Origin: Oegoconia quadripuncta
Lineage: Eukaryota; Arthropoda; Insecta; Lepidoptera; Autostichidae
Reading direction: 5' to 3'
NCBI GenBank assembly: GCA_949316235.1
Contig: OX438742.1
Coordinates: 38,198,853 to 38,262,852 of the forward strand
DNA: 64,000 nucleotides
The notes under the pieces were generated by a model. That model was not told where the DNA came from. It saw nothing but the letters and a program-made list of their open reading frames with translations, and did not search any database. Below, piece after piece: positions 1 to 11,690 of this stretch. Within the stretch, counting starts at the first letter, position 1, and each line of letters begins with the position of its first letter. The translations under genes and the position numbers were made by a program.

Positions 1-127
1 GATGTTAAGTGAAGATGAAGTCGAAGGTGGAAGCGTACCAACCCGGAAACCCCAACATATTTGGGGGACTGGCTATCCTATTTTTGGCAACCGGAACGCA
101 ACCAATGCAATTAACATTGCTGTTAAT
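1..127 (-). repeat. SINE-1 tail fragment
   Basis: Reverse-oriented match to the 3' part of the tRNA-headed SINE whose fuller copies are at 13812 and 19133. Shared landmarks are gatgttaagtgaagatga, ggggactggctat and the Gly-rich ccggaac stretch. It is cut by the window edge. Confidence 0.75.
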
Positions 128-364
128 TAATGTAAATAAGACGGGGTTATGATTGATACTCTCGGAGGTTTTCTAAATTTTCAATTTATGTACCTAATTT
201 TTGAATTTACTTTTTTTACTTTTTATTTAGTACGTCTTTTTTTATATGAACCTTATAATACATAAATTTATTTATAATATATAGGTACTCGTATTAGGAA
301 AATAAATGTAAATATGTATGTATGCAAAGTATATTGCGATAAGCCACTGACTCCCTCAGGAGTC

Positions 365-462
365 TATGAAGTCTCCGACACCTTCTAGGTTAAATAAACT
401 TGTATTGAGATAACCTTCTAGATACAAGTTTATTTAACCTAGAAGGTGTCGGAGACTTCATA
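365..462. repeat. Perfect inverted repeat, 41-bp arms, 16-bp loop
   Basis: Bases 365-405 are the exact reverse complement of 422-462. No flanking target duplication is visible. It could be a foldback element remnant, a template-switch product or a hairpin-RNA locus. No coding content. Confidence 0.9.
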
Positions 463-508
463 CGAGCTTGTAACAATTTAGTATGTCAATAAAGAAATTA
501 TTATGATG

Positions 509-521
509 TAAGTATGTATGT

Positions 522-562
<41 letters not shown>

Positions 563-640
563 AGTGTGTGTATGTGTGTATGTATGTATGTATGTATGTA
601 TGTATGTATGTATGTGTATATATGTATGTGTGTATGTGTA
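509..640. repeat. GT / GTAT microsatellite
   Basis: A run of (gt)n passing into (gtat)n. Read on the minus strand it gives a meaningless Thr/His/Tyr repeat ORF. Confidence 0.9.
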
Positions 641-648
641 CCTATAAC

Positions 649-1246
649 TAGTGATGCAACGGAAGTTTCTTAGCGGAACCAGAAACGGAAACAGATGCAA
701 AAAATTCTTAATTAAGTATCAAATACACCAAATCTAGATTAGAAATAGATATATTAGTAATCTACTATAGAAAACAATATTGCAACTTTGCAACTGAACA
801 TTTTATTAATATTCAAAATTAAGTAGTGGTAAGTTATATTTTATGAAAAGTAATTTGGCCGCTTTTGCACCTAACAATCTGTTCCGGTGTTCTTCGTATA
901 TAAGATCAGCTCCGCTAAATAATTGCTCACTGACGACGCTGCTGGCGGGTACCGACAAATATTGGCGCACTAATGGCAAAAGATTACGGTATTTGTGTGA
1001 ATTTAATTTCCACCACACAAGAGGATCTTCATTTAAAGGTAATCGCTTTTCTTTTTTGTACTCCTGAAAATGTGACTGTATCTCCAAAAGGAGATTGTCA
1101 CTCTCGTGCGTAACTCTCAGCCGTCGTAAACTTCCGATTGTATTTGTGTTATAAAAGTAGCGGAAACAGAAGCAGAAACGAATGTTGATAAGCGCGCGGA
1201 ACTTCCGCACTTGCGGAAACAGAAACAGAGATCCGTTGCATCACTA
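649..1246 (-). mobile_element. Internally deleted hAT transposon with 8-bp target duplication
   Basis: The ends read TAGTGATGCAACGGA and its inverse (tccgttgcatcacta). Flanking octamers cctataac (641-648) and cctgtaac (1247-1254) differ by one base, as expected for a hAT target duplication. Inside, on the minus strand, is the transposase C-terminus. The element is 598 bp, so the N-terminal DNA-binding domain and most of the catalytic core are missing. It landed next to the GTAT microsatellite. Confidence 0.88.
806..1110 (-). pseudogene. hAT transposase C-terminal dimerisation domain
   Basis: The minus-strand frame reads LPLNEDPLVWWKLNSHKY, then LVRQYLSVPASSVVSEQLFS, then LIYEEHRNRLLGAKAAKLLF. 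These are the signature blocks of the hAT C-terminal dimerisation region: WW, the P-A-S-S-x-x-S-E-x-x-F-S block, and R-x-x-L. The open frame extends upstream to 1210 only through terminal-repeat sequence that is not transposase. It is a non-functional remnant of a non-autonomous copy. Confidence 0.85.
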
Positions 1247-1454
1247 CCTGTAACCTGTAATTTCGAAGTGCATGGTGTCGTAACAAAGTTATTATGCACT
1301 TGCTAACTTTCACTGGATCTGTACAAATCACCGTTCATACACGTCGTGAATTTTTAATTTCTCTACAAAATTTAAGAGGTTACTTCTTCATACGGAAAAT
1401 ATTTATTAATCCACCAATCGTAAAAATTTGGTCTCCCCAAACGAAATGAAAGTT

Positions 1455-1780
1455 CAAGGTCACTCAATGAGCTATGAAGAGGGCGAAGTTCGACGTTTCA
1501 GTACGAAACCGAGACAAGAGTGACGAAATTCGTAGAACACCGTAAGACACCGACATGGCCCTACGACTTAGTAAGTTGGATTGACAGTGGGCAGGGCACA
1601 TAATTCTAGAGTGGAAGCTACGCACCGGTGAGCACAGAAATATGTTTAACTTGCCCTAAATATGGTCAAGTACACGCTGTATAGGTGAATACTTCACCCA
1701 AAAATGGACGGATTGGTTGACTTTTGGATGATGTATTCATTAGGATGAATACCACGGAAAGTCGCTGAATGCGGGCCATT
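1455..1780 (+). pseudogene. LINE reverse-transcriptase ORF, C-terminal fragment
   Basis: Broken plus-strand translation shows blocks such as RDKSDEIRRT and SKLDWQWAGHI, then LEWKLRTGE. This matches the region just after the RT in RTE/Jockey-type LINEs of Lepidoptera (R-x-K-V-x-D-x-A, KWQWAGHI, LEWRPRTG). Several frameshifts and no open frame: an old fragment. Confidence 0.6.
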
Positions 1781-2514
1781 TCTAATCGGTAGCTCTAATA
1801 ATCTATTGAGAAGGCCCTTAGTAGATGTCCTTTTGTCAGAGGCAAATTAGTGATATACATAGAGGTACAATTTTTTAGCATTTTTGCATTCGGGTTTTAA
1901 ATCGTTCCATATTAAAATTGGCTGTTTAAGCCACTTTTTATGATGTTTCAATTATCTAAATACTTATATATATCTCGGCATGAGGCTTCTCTCTCGAATA
2001 TGAGGCACGAGTGCCTCCGGCAGTAAATAAGGGTATAAACTTTATGCAGTGCTCAGTATTGCAGTCATATTAACTAATTGATTACCGTACGTTGTCACCT
2101 ACTAAATACAGGACAATTAAACAACATTGTGATATAGAATTGTTGGAAACATTTCGTTCATACAATTAAGGGGGCGTACAATGTGAATACATTTTCCAAC
2201 AACTATTTTATTTATTTACAACGAGTTACCACTTGACCTCAATTACAAGGTACTACTTAATTTATAGATTGGTATATTATAACTATAGATACGGACTAGA
2301 TACCATTTTAGGATCTGTGGTCAATGGAACATAACTTTAAGTGTACAAAGGATTCCACCGACAAGAGCAAAGCTTTAGAGAGAACTGTCCTCCATGATAG
2401 AAGAAAATCACAAAGTAACTTCCTATCTTTTCGTTTAAAAGTTACTTCAGAAATATATGTCGATGATACTTTGTATAATGAAAACCATTAGATACGGGTA
2501 GATTTGAGAAATAT
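1781..2514. other. No feature recognised
   Basis: AT-rich sequence with stops in all frames. No convincing coding, RNA or repeat signal seen. Confidence 0.5.
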
Positions 2515-2590
2515 GCATTCATCATCCACCGTCCGCTACTCAACCGGTTGAAAGCCGCCTGCATCCAGCGACTTCCTGGGAAATCTTGAA
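2515..2590 (-). repeat. Short LINE C-terminus fragment
   Basis: Contains accggttgaaagccgcctg and catccagcgacttcctg, the same stretch as the LINE ends at 23.2 kb and 48.5 kb, encoded on the minus strand. Confidence 0.55.
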
Positions 2591-3241
2591 CAGGTATAAC
2601 CGAGTCATGGTACATTTTTAGGTATGTTTAAACATCTAATAACCATAGTACATATCGGTTTTGCTTACCGTACACTCCGAATAGTAGCGGCAAGATTTTC
2701 AATTGCTATTTTTAAAATTGACTTGCAATCGACTGTCTGGCACCAGTTTTTAACCGAAGAAATGTTACGTAAAGTACATCTAATTCCTCTTAAACTCTAA
2801 TGCATTAGACCATTAACCAGCACTATATTTCACTTAACAACTCCAGTCGACAGAAAGTTCTGTAGAGGCTGAAGACATAGAAACTGTTACGTATCGTGCG
2901 GTTAGATGGAATACAGTTTGCAATCGCTATATAGTTTTCTCGTTGTATAAATGACCCAGATGTAGTTCTAGAATAGGTCGTGGATAAAATCCATCTATGT
3001 CCACACTATTGTTCCGTGGAATCATCGACTCGCATCCGACATGTGTTGCATTCCGTGTATTGTGTTATAGCCTACAGAAACAACGCAATTTCCCCCATGT
3101 CTAATGTGTTTAAGGCAACGTGGCGAATCTTCAACAGTATTTCTCATCGACGTGGTTATACCCACACGCTACACAAGCGCATAATTTTACTAATGTGAGA
3201 AAGATATTTCTGCATATAATTTATCAGGTCATCTGTTCACC

Positions 3242-3511
3242 TTGTGGGTGGACGTCACACGCTATGCTTACCGATGCGTGATCTCCACTCTAGAGACTTT
3301 TATGCTCCAAGGTCACGGGTTCGATTCAGAGAGGTGTTCGATAATACTCGGTTTTGGTTGGTGGAAGGGCATTTTCAAATGTCCGCCTGACTATCTAACA
3401 CCATCTTATCGAAATCTGCTACTTGTTTGAGATCAGATAGCCAGTCCTCTAAATAAGTTGGTGGTTCCGGATGAGTGCGCTTCCACATTCGACTTCATCT
3501 TCACTTAACAT
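3242..3511 (+). repeat. Old diverged SINE-1 copy
   Basis: A B-box-like ggttcgattc at 3319, then ctcggttttggttggtgg, ggcattttcaaatgtccgcctg and cttcatcttcacttaacatca follow in the order of the SINE-1 consensus, with many substitutions. The head is poorly preserved. Confidence 0.65.
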
Positions 3512-3618
3512 CAGTTTGGGACCTTGACGATTGTAATTATGTTCGGTGTAAGTGTCCGAAATAAAATTTTATATCGTTTAATTACAAGTTTAAAGGCCGG
3601 GAATGTACATCTGATTGT

Positions 3619-3667
3619 GCCTTCCGATAGTCGGATCAGATATAGTCTGATTAGACTATCGGAAGGC
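3619..3667. repeat. Near-perfect short palindrome
   Basis: The arms gccttccgatagtc (3619-3632) and gactatcggaaggc (3654-3667) are exact inverse copies. The inner arms also pair with two or three mismatches. Related but looser tctgatcagac sequence lies near 4210-4250. It is a MITE end or foldback remnant, unassigned. Confidence 0.6.
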
Positions 3668-3840
3668 GTTGGAACCATAGTTTTGTTTGAACACTCAAAA
3701 CACGTCCGATCCAATAGGTCCGATAGAACGGCGCCGAGGTTCGTACGATTTTATTGTAGGTGTTTTCTTCTTTCGCGTCAACACGAACAAATACTTTCAG
3801 CATTCAATATTTTTTTGCACTAAGTATGTGCAATATAAGA

Positions 3841-4075
3841 CGACCGATTGGTGTAGTGGATAGTGACCCTGTCAGCGAATCCAACGGTTGCGGGCTCGAA
3901 TCCCATGACGGGTAAATTATTGTGTGATGAATATGAACATTTATTCCTGAGTCATGGATGTTTATATAAATATTTTTGTATGTTTATCCGTTATCTAGTA
4001 TCCATAGTACAAGCTTTGCTTAGTTTGGGACTAGATAATTGGTGTAAGTGTCCGAAATATTTATTTATTTATTAA
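3841..4075 (+). repeat. SINE-2 copy (tRNA-headed)
   Basis: An A-box-like ttggtgtagtggatagtg and B-box-like gggctcgaatccc are followed by the gatgaatatgaaca and tatccatagtacaagct blocks. The 3' end is atttatttatttatt and an A run. It belongs to the family of copies at 44463 and 47790. Confidence 0.7.
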
Positions 4076-4478
4076 AAAAAAAACAACAGTAATTCCCCGT
4101 CCATTTCTTCTTTCAGCTCCGTATGCAAAAACTCGGGATAATAGCTCCAGAACGACTGAGCTCAGAAAAAGTCTGACGGAAAAGTCGGACGTGTATTGAA
4201 TGAATACGATCAGATAGTCTGATCAGACAATCGGAAACACTATCGGCCGTATATTACCGACAGAAGTAGTTAAGTTCCGTTCGACGTTCAAACGAACGTT
4301 AACGTTGTCATGCTATGGCGGCAGATGCAGGACGTTTTCAATGCGTCGCACAGGAAACCTACGGTGAGACCTATTTTCGGCTCCCATCCCGTGACTGCCA
4401 TGATGATAATGACGATGTTGTACTAAATATTACGCGCAATGTTTCATACGACCGACGACGCCTAATTTTACACATGCT

Positions 4479-4707
4479 GGGGGTCTACTCTCTAACGGAA
4501 ATAGCTTAGGACGGCCGTAACTTCGGACTTTTTCTTTTGCTAAGAATCCTTTATTTGCATAACTTCAGACGTTCCTTGTAATGTCCAACTATAGTAGTCC
4601 AAAAGTAAAATAATGACGATTGGTTTATAATTGACACAAAAAAGTGCAAAAGAAAAAGTCCGAAGTTACGGCCGTCCGAAGCTATTTTCGTTAGAGAGTA
4701 GACCCCC
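4479..4707. mobile_element. MITE with ~62-bp terminal inverted repeats
   Basis: Bases 4479-4540 (gggggtctactctctaacgg...) match the reverse complement of 4645-4707 with few mismatches. Only about 105 bp lie between the arms and there is no coding capacity. The outermost bases resemble the CAGGGG start of hAT elements, but no 8-bp duplication is clear, so the superfamily is unassigned. Confidence 0.78.
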
Positions 4708-4759
4708 TGAACCGTACTGTGCAATTGATATGCCAAGAGCTATTGCCCAAAGCTGGCTG

Positions 4760-5585
4760 TAACCACCTCGTATACCGCACCGTTGTCTCATTTATTACAA
4801 ATTAAGTTATAAACTCCCGTTTTTTTTTTGTATCAGCCTGTTTTTTCTCTGACATATATTTCCCAGCATTCCTAAAGAGTAAATAAGTAATAAATATATC
4901 CTCGGTTCGTTCATGGAAGGACTTGCCTTCATTGTGTGTCTCCTAGAACTTCGCACCAAGAAACATCCATTTACTTGCAAATTACAAGTTGGCAAACCGT
5001 GGATGTCAAGTAGGAAACGTCGAAATGCATATGATACCAATTAGACCGCGGCGCTATTTTAAGCATAATCTAAAAAATGTTCCACTATGAGTCGTAAAAT
5101 AATAAATGACTTGTTGCATTCTTTATTAAGATACAAACACACATTAGTTAGGTACCACCAACACTAGCTGGTCTATTTTAGGTTTCGAATGGTTCAAGTG
5201 CCACGTTGGAGCTCAAGTTGATTTATTAATAATCGCAAGGTAACTACGTCGGACATGCGACCTGCTCGACGTAGATATCTGACATTTTATCATGTTATAA
5301 TAATAAATTCATTCGAAATGTCACCGGAACACTGCAGCAAATGTGTGTCTGTTACATTAATTACCAACGTAAATTAATTGAGTCATTGATCATATAGTCT
5401 CTCTACGGAGCCATGTTGGATTTTATATAATTCCGTCGAAGCCGTGATCGATGGCGTTCTGACGTGTGATTGGTTAGCTAGCCGCTCGTTCCGTAATTTG
5501 ACGAGTTCTAATTGATCAATGTTATCGAGGAGTTATCTACATAATTAAGGCTGTGTTATCTGAAATATGAAGACATTATAAAGTT
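4760..5585. other. No feature recognised
   Basis: AT-rich, unique-looking sequence. Short open frames show no recognisable domain. Confidence 0.45.
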
Positions 5586-5589
5586 TTTA

Positions 5590-5765
5590 TGCATAACGGG
5601 TTGGTACTTGACCTCAATCACACCTGATGTTAAGTGAAGATGAGGTCGAAGGTGGATGCGTACTGACCCGGGAACCCCTGGGGGACTGGCTATCTTTTCA
5701 CTGACAACCGGAACACAACAATGCTATTGACATTGCTGCTTGGCGGCAGATTTAGATATGATAAT
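5590..5765 (-). repeat. SINE-1 tail, reverse orientation
   Basis: Reads cataacgggttggtacttg, cctgatgttaagtgaagatg, ggggactggctatc and cattgctgcttggcggcag: the reverse complement of the SINE-1 3' half. The 5' head is missing. Confidence 0.8.
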
Positions 5766-5769
5766 ATTG

Positions 5770-6950
5770 CCTAATAACGGAATACTAGTCGTGTGAGGTA
5801 GTCATTTGGCGATATAAGTCGACACAAGCTACTTTCGCCATTACATGCGTCTAAGCAGAGAACTTGCATTAGCATTACTTGACAAATTGGGTTATTAAAA
5901 AATGCCCAAAGGCTGTTTAATTTTTCAATTTTCAATTTAACTTTATTTTATTAACCATGTTATTCGTGCACTTGGTGTCGAGGGTCTGGTGATGCAGCCA
6001 ATAGGTAAATGGTGGAACTGCAAGGTGTTTTTTTTTAGTTTTTTTAAACTACATATTTTTATTAAGTTTGTGGTTTAATTATAATCAGTAACAGATTGTG
6101 CGGTGCGATATTTTACCTAACTTAAATATTCTCCCCATGGCGAAAACGGAATCCTTATAATTTCAATTAATTAATATGTACGCGACATTATCAAAAGGTA
6201 CAGATAAATGTGTGCCCAACCCACCATCGGGGAAGTTGGACATCGTTTGAACAAAAACGAAATCAAAGATTAACGCTTAATGAAGAAAAGAAAATTTTTC
6301 GTCGTTAGACATCTTTTAAAAAAGAAAACAAAGTCCGTAACACTTAAGTGAGACATGCCTACAGATGAACACTAAAAGAAAAGTTTCCTTAAAGAAGTAA
6401 AGTTACGAAGAAAATTTTTCATAAGCGCCAAACGATTTCATACCCAAACAAAATATTTAAGTGAATATGGAAGGGGTATTGGGAAACTGACGAGCAGATT
6501 TTGTTATAGGAGGTTTTACCTGAAAACTACTTCGGAATCAGAATATTAAATAACAGAGGTTAATAATGTCGAAATTTTTCCATTTGCCAGTGCTGACAAT
6601 TGTCAGGTAGATCGGCTGAAACCTTGAAAGATTTCCGGGAAACTTCCGGAAATTCTTGGCAGTTGTTAAGTTTCAGCAGTTTTAACGCTCCATGTATGAA
6701 CGAACTTTAAAAGTCGTGTTAATCGCTCTAATATTCAAACCTTGTGAATTCTTCTTCATCTTAGCGAGTCGATGACAAACACATTAAATTCTTGAGGACC
6801 AAAATGCGGCCGCGCGTACAACATTCAAGCACCGGTTACCTATCGCCCGTGTTATAAAGTCAGATCTATGAATGATAAGTCAGACCTATGAATGTTCTAT
6901 GGGTGTTTTTTTTTTCAATAAACTTTCATTGAAAGCATCTTTTATTATTC
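5770..6950. other. No feature recognised
   Basis: AT-rich with homopolymer runs. Nothing coding seen. Confidence 0.45.
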
Positions 6951-6951
6951 C

Positions 6952-7155
6952 CAAAGAAAAACGACGTGAGTTTTGTATTTGACGGCGTTCAGAGAGTGTA
7001 TTCAGTCTTTGTACAGCCATATCTTAGTAGATTTTTAGTGCGATATTTTTTATTAAAGACGAAACGAGAGGACATGTTCTTAGCCATGTTTGATGAAAAT
7101 TGGTTAAGCTCTTTCAAAGATATTTAGCTTTTAACAAAGGGTTTTCTAAAATAGA
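6952..7155 (+). repeat. Dispersed repeat R-A copy
   Basis: Shares aaaaacgacg, cagtctttgt, gaggacatgttcttagcc and a gatgaaaattggttaa block with copies at 11530, 20685 and 36366. It is non-coding and its class is unknown. Confidence 0.55.
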
Positions 7156-7257
7156 GGTCACGCAATAGTCTCGGTATCCGATACAATATCGAAACTACGA
7201 TATAATTTTTTTTTTGTGTTCAATTGATCTTACCAACAATAGTTAACAAACTATTGT

Positions 7258-8076
7258 ACACAGGTACCCAGAACCCCAGGTACCCAGTACCCCAGGTACC
7301 AAGTACCCCAGGTACCCAGTATCCCAGGTACCGAGTACCCCAGGTGCCCTGTAACCCAGGTACCCAGTACCCCAGGTACCCATTACCCACCTCAGGCCCA
7401 GGTATCCCAGCTCCTCCAGGTAATCAAGTAACTGGGGTACTCCAGGATCCAGTTGCCCTATGTATCCCGGTAGGTAGAGAGGCTAGAGTATCTACCCTAC
7501 CTACCCAGGTTTTATTTTACCTCAGGTAGCCCGTACCCCAGGTAGCCAGTACCCCAGGCACCCAGTACCCCAAGTACCCAGTACGCCAGGTAGCCAGAAC
7601 CCCAGGTACCCAGTACCCCAGGTACCCAGTACCCCAGGTACCCAGTACCCCAGGTACCCAGTCCCCCAGGTACCCAGTACCAGGTACCCAGTACCAGGTA
7701 CCCAGTACTTCAGGTACCCAGTACCCCAGGCACCCAGTACTCCAAGTACCCAGTACGCCAGGTAGCCAGTACCCCAGGTACCCAGTACCAGGTACCCAGT
7801 ACTTTAGGTACCCAGTACCCCAGGTATCCATTACACCATGTACCCAGTAACCCTGGTGCCCAGTACCCCAGGTACCCCTAGTACTCCCAATACCCAATAT
7901 CCCAGGTACTCCACTGACCCAGGCACCCCAGGCCCAGGTATCCTAGCTCCTCCAGGTAATCCAGTAACTCAGGTACTCCAGGACCCAGGTGCCCTATGTA
8001 TCTCGGTTACACCACCTAGAGTATCTACCCTACCTACCCTAGGTACTCCAGTGACCAAGGTACCCCAGGACCCAGG
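7258..8076. repeat. Minisatellite of 16-bp units with higher-order structure
   Basis: The unit is ggtacccagtacccca (16 bp), itself two similar 8-bp halves. It forms two arrays, 7258-7394 and 7525-7925. Each array is followed by a non-repeat spacer starting ggcccaggtatcc (7395 and 7931) and ending tctaccctacctaccc, so the whole block is a duplicated higher-order unit of about 536 bp. Open frames here (Pro/Tyr/Gln-rich, both strands) are by-products of the repeat. Confidence 0.9.
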
Positions 8077-8182
8077 TGCTGTATTTTGATTCTAATATGT
8101 TTTCTTAAGTGTTAGGAAATTAATTTATTATAAGACGCCAATTTTAAAGGTTTTTGCGATAGTTCATTGATTTTCAGACAGA

Positions 8183-8400
8183 TTAGTGCAGTTGCCTGCG
8201 AAACTAATGATTGCGAGTTCGAATCCCGCTAATTGTTTATACGATGAATACGAACATTTTATTCCCGAGTAACGGTTATTTCTTGTAAAGATTTATGCAC
8301 GTTTATCCATTATCTAGTATACAATAGGCTTACCTAGTTTAAGACCAGATATCAATTATATAATTATAATTGGTGTATTTGAGCTTCTAAAATATTAATA
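8183..8400 (+). repeat. Diverged SINE-2 copy
   Basis: B-box-like gagttcgaatcccgcta, then gatgaatacgaacat, tatccattatctagtata and gacc. The A-box half is degraded. Confidence 0.6.
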
Positions 8401-8433
8401 TATTTATCTAATTCATGTTATGGAACCAATCGA

Positions 8434-8580
8434 TGACCGAGTAACCGATTGTTATAGTGGATAATGGACCTTGGCTTCTAAACTGACGGTTGCGGGTTCG
8501 AATCCCGCTGGGTAATTAATACTAACATATTCCCGAATCTGTACTCGATTCCCGTTAGTTTTCGGGTCTATTCCCACTCT
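8434..8580 (+). repeat. SINE-2 head, truncated
   Basis: The A-box-like accgattgttatagtggata and B-box gcgggttcgaatcccgctg are followed by a short body that diverges after about 60 bp. Confidence 0.6.
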
Positions 8581-8589
8581 CTAACTCTG

Positions 8590-9760
8590 GCTATATCTTA
8601 CGTGATCCTTAGGCCAGTAAGTTCTGTCCTTTATATTACCCAATTAACTTAAACACAAATAAAAGATTTTAATTTAATTATTTTTATTTTAAGGTAAGGT
8701 ATTGCCATATTATGCCATGTAAAAAGTATAGTGAATAATATATTACGTTTGGTACTCTTATGTTTGCAGATAAATTACCTAATTCTAGTTTGTAAGCATT
8801 AGTTTATGTGTTTTATGTTTTAAGATAAGTAGTAATCTATAAGAAATTAGTATTGCAGCGATAAGAGCAAGGTGTGCCTGGAAGATATCGCTGTTAACTA
8901 TAAGGTCACCTTTTTGTAAGATTGATCATGTATGTTATTATCATTTATGTATTTCTGTTAATTGTGCAAAAAGAGTATTTCTTTTGGTTTGGTTGGATTT
9001 AATTTGATATCAAATATTCGAAGCATTCTGTCTTCCCATGGGGTTTGAAAAAGACGATTAAGGGATTTTACACCGAAAAATATCGTACAAATTGCAAAGG
9101 CAACATGCCCAACCCTTGCAGGTCTACATATTTCGTTGCTCTTTCATGCGTTAAACTTTTATTATTTGTAATTCCCAATTACATTTAAATATAATACTGA
9201 CCACCCCGTTTGGGATGAAGGTCGTGACGTATATGTGTAGGTATGTATACCATATTTTGTGCTATAAAGAATTTTTCTTCTTATTATAGTGACGCAGTAG
9301 GAATTAGTTGGAGTGTACTCTGCAGAACTGGAGAGGACGGTCAAATGATTCTGACCTTCATCGGCCCGCTAGATCTCTCCACCGCGACCAGCTTTCAGGA
9401 AGTTATTACAATAAGATTAACGGTTTTATCTTATCTCTCCATTTGATCAGGAGTACTGGACCTTCTGTCCACATTCTCCGGTTATATTAATTTATAGTGC
9501 GTGATGTATTAACCTAGTAAGGCGGTATACTATTTTTTATATAATTTAACGATTTCTGTGTATTAAATTTTGTATTAAAATTTAAATAATAAGAGTAAAG
9601 TGAATGATAAATGTAATTGTCCATTTGCATGGAATCAGTTCATTATCCCGTGGGATTTATTTGAAATTTTGTAATAAAAAATACAGTATGTGACTTATTG
9701 TAGTATACCTCTAATACACATATTCCTTCTCATTAATATATGTGAATAATCCAGGACATA
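8590..9760. other. No feature recognised
   Basis: AT-rich. A short open frame at 9243-9446 has no recognisable domain. Confidence 0.4.
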
Positions 9761-9765
9761 GATTT

Positions 9766-9956
9766 TTATCTGCGAATACCTATTTATCTATTCATTTATC
9801 TGTCTGTTTGTTTGAACAACTAATTGTTCTAGACTACGCAACGGATTTTAATACAGTTTTCACTATAATTTAGATTTTTTTTTTCAGAAGACAAATGTTA
9901 TTTTAATTGCATTTCGAATACCACGCGGATGAAGTCGCTGACGGAAAGTTAGTTTG
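9766..9956 (+). repeat. MINE/Helitron-like repeat, diverged
   Basis: gtctgtttgtttgaac, acgcaacggattttaatacag and ccacgcggatgaagtcgctg are the order of blocks in the widespread lepidopteran repeat that ends gcgggcaacagctag. The terminal CTAG is eroded here. Confidence 0.55.
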
Positions 9957-10429
9957 CAATACGTGGTATAAGATGAGCCTAAAGCGTTTATGTCAAAATT
10001 AACATGTCGCGAGTAGGAAACTTGTAGCGGATCATTGACCTGCATCCTTAATGTTCGTTAAATTCGCCGGAGATAATTCACATCTTCTTGAGGATAATAT
10101 AAAATATACATCTGATAGAGCTTATTACTAATAAACAAAAAAGGAAGAAACAAACCCCCCTTCTCCAGATTATATAATAAAACAATTAAAATTTACACAA
10201 AACCAACATCGAAGAGTTAATTATTCGTTTCTTCTCTAAAAATTTTAAAAAGTAAAAGAATATATTATTTACAACAGAAAATAAAATTGAAAAGAATAGT
10301 AAAAAAAGGCATATTTAAATAAAACAGTGTTAATTAAAACAGTAAAACAAATTATGAAATAAAAAAAGTGCAGAAATATAATTAAAATTAACTTACCCCT
10401 CCATTTTTGCTGCGAAAAACTAACTTCAG

Positions 10430-10620
10430 AAGTTAATCGACGGTCGTAACTCCCGATTGTTACCGCGTACTAACCGGCGCGAAGCGTAGAGGTGCTACGA
10501 GCTACCAGCGTAGCTTGCTACGGTCGTACCGCGACTGCCGCTCGTAGCTCTCGCTACCGAGCCTTTAAGGGCTTGAGAGAAGGCTCTGATCGATGAGTCC
10601 CGCACTGTTACAATCCTCCC
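10430..10620. other. GC-rich island in AT-rich surroundings
   Basis: Contains repeated agctac/gtagc motifs (ctacgagctaccagcgtagc). It is flanked by A-rich DNA and has no open frame. Probably a repeat insertion, but family and ends are not identified. Confidence 0.35.
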
Positions 10621-10679
10621 CATACGAGAAGGTAAAAGATAAATTGGAATAATTAGTTAGGCACGTTTTTTATAGTGTG

Positions 10680-11529
10680 AAGTGGGAATGAAAAACCTCA
10701 ACGATCGGTTAAATGCATTATATAAAAAATAAACTATAAAACCAACAGCAATATTTAAAAAATATTTATACAATAATTGATTGGAATGAAATTTTTCATA
10801 CTTTATTTAGATTTTAAACGTGTGATTACATAATACTACTTTGTACTTGTAATTAAATAGTATTATTTTTATCTATAAACAATAAAGAATGGAAAATTTT
10901 CTAAATGTAAAATGCGAATATACCAGCTCCATTTTATATTACATAAAGCAAGGAATACTCCACTACTTGTCGCTTATCATATTGGTTTGGTTGGACACGG
11001 CTGGCTTTCCCTTGTGCTACCGTCCATTATCTTATCCAGTCTGCCACCAAGCATTAGAGTTTAAGCGACAACCGATGCTTGCTTTGAAAGGATCCATTAG
11101 TTAGTTATACTCGAACTGATATCCTCAATAAATCTAAGTAGCTATGTATAATAAAATATCTCTATAATAAGTTTCAGTACTTTCTTCATAAACTTAATAG
11201 ATGTTGCGTTAATTTTCTAAATTTATCTTCCTCGAAATAAGCTCGATTTGAGTCAATAATACTAGGGATAATACCATTTTCTTGGTTGAGAAAAAGAAAC
11301 TCGAAAAAATAATAATAACCAATAAAAAGAATTATATATATGAATTTAATGAATTGAATTGAAATTATATATATGAATTTATTGAAAAAGAAATTTATAC
11401 GTTACACAAGTTTATAATGCATTTTAAGTTAATTATTAAAACTAGAGTTATGGATAATACATTTGAAGAGACTCCTGACTCCGAAACTAGATAAACTGTA
11501 TTATCAGAGTCAATACCCTTTTGCCAGCC
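10680..11529. other. No feature recognised
   Basis: Very AT-rich. A 71-codon frame at 10889-11104 shows no known motif. Confidence 0.4.
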
Positions 11530-11690
11530 TATGACCCCTTCGTCGAGATATTTCTAGGCAATTTCCGGTATTGTCCTTATTTTTAACGCCCAATGAAACT
11601 GTGTGTATCCAATCTTTGTTCGGATGTATCTCAATAATGTGTGGTTCAATTTCAGTGCGGTATTTTATATTTAACATAAACAAGACATGA
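11530..11690 (+). repeat. Dispersed repeat R-A fragment
   Basis: tgtgtatccaatctttgtt and cggatgtatctcaataatg are near-identical to the copy at 36420-36470. Confidence 0.6.

Noticed and set aside
458..700. 80-codon minus-strand frame rich in Thr, His and Tyr
   Set aside because: It is the GT/GTAT microsatellite read in one frame; no codon-use or domain support.
7224..8089. Collagen-like Pro/Tyr/Gln frames on both strands
   Set aside because: A 16-bp repeat stays open in all three frames on both strands; the periodicity explains the frames, and no start, signal or splice evidence exists.
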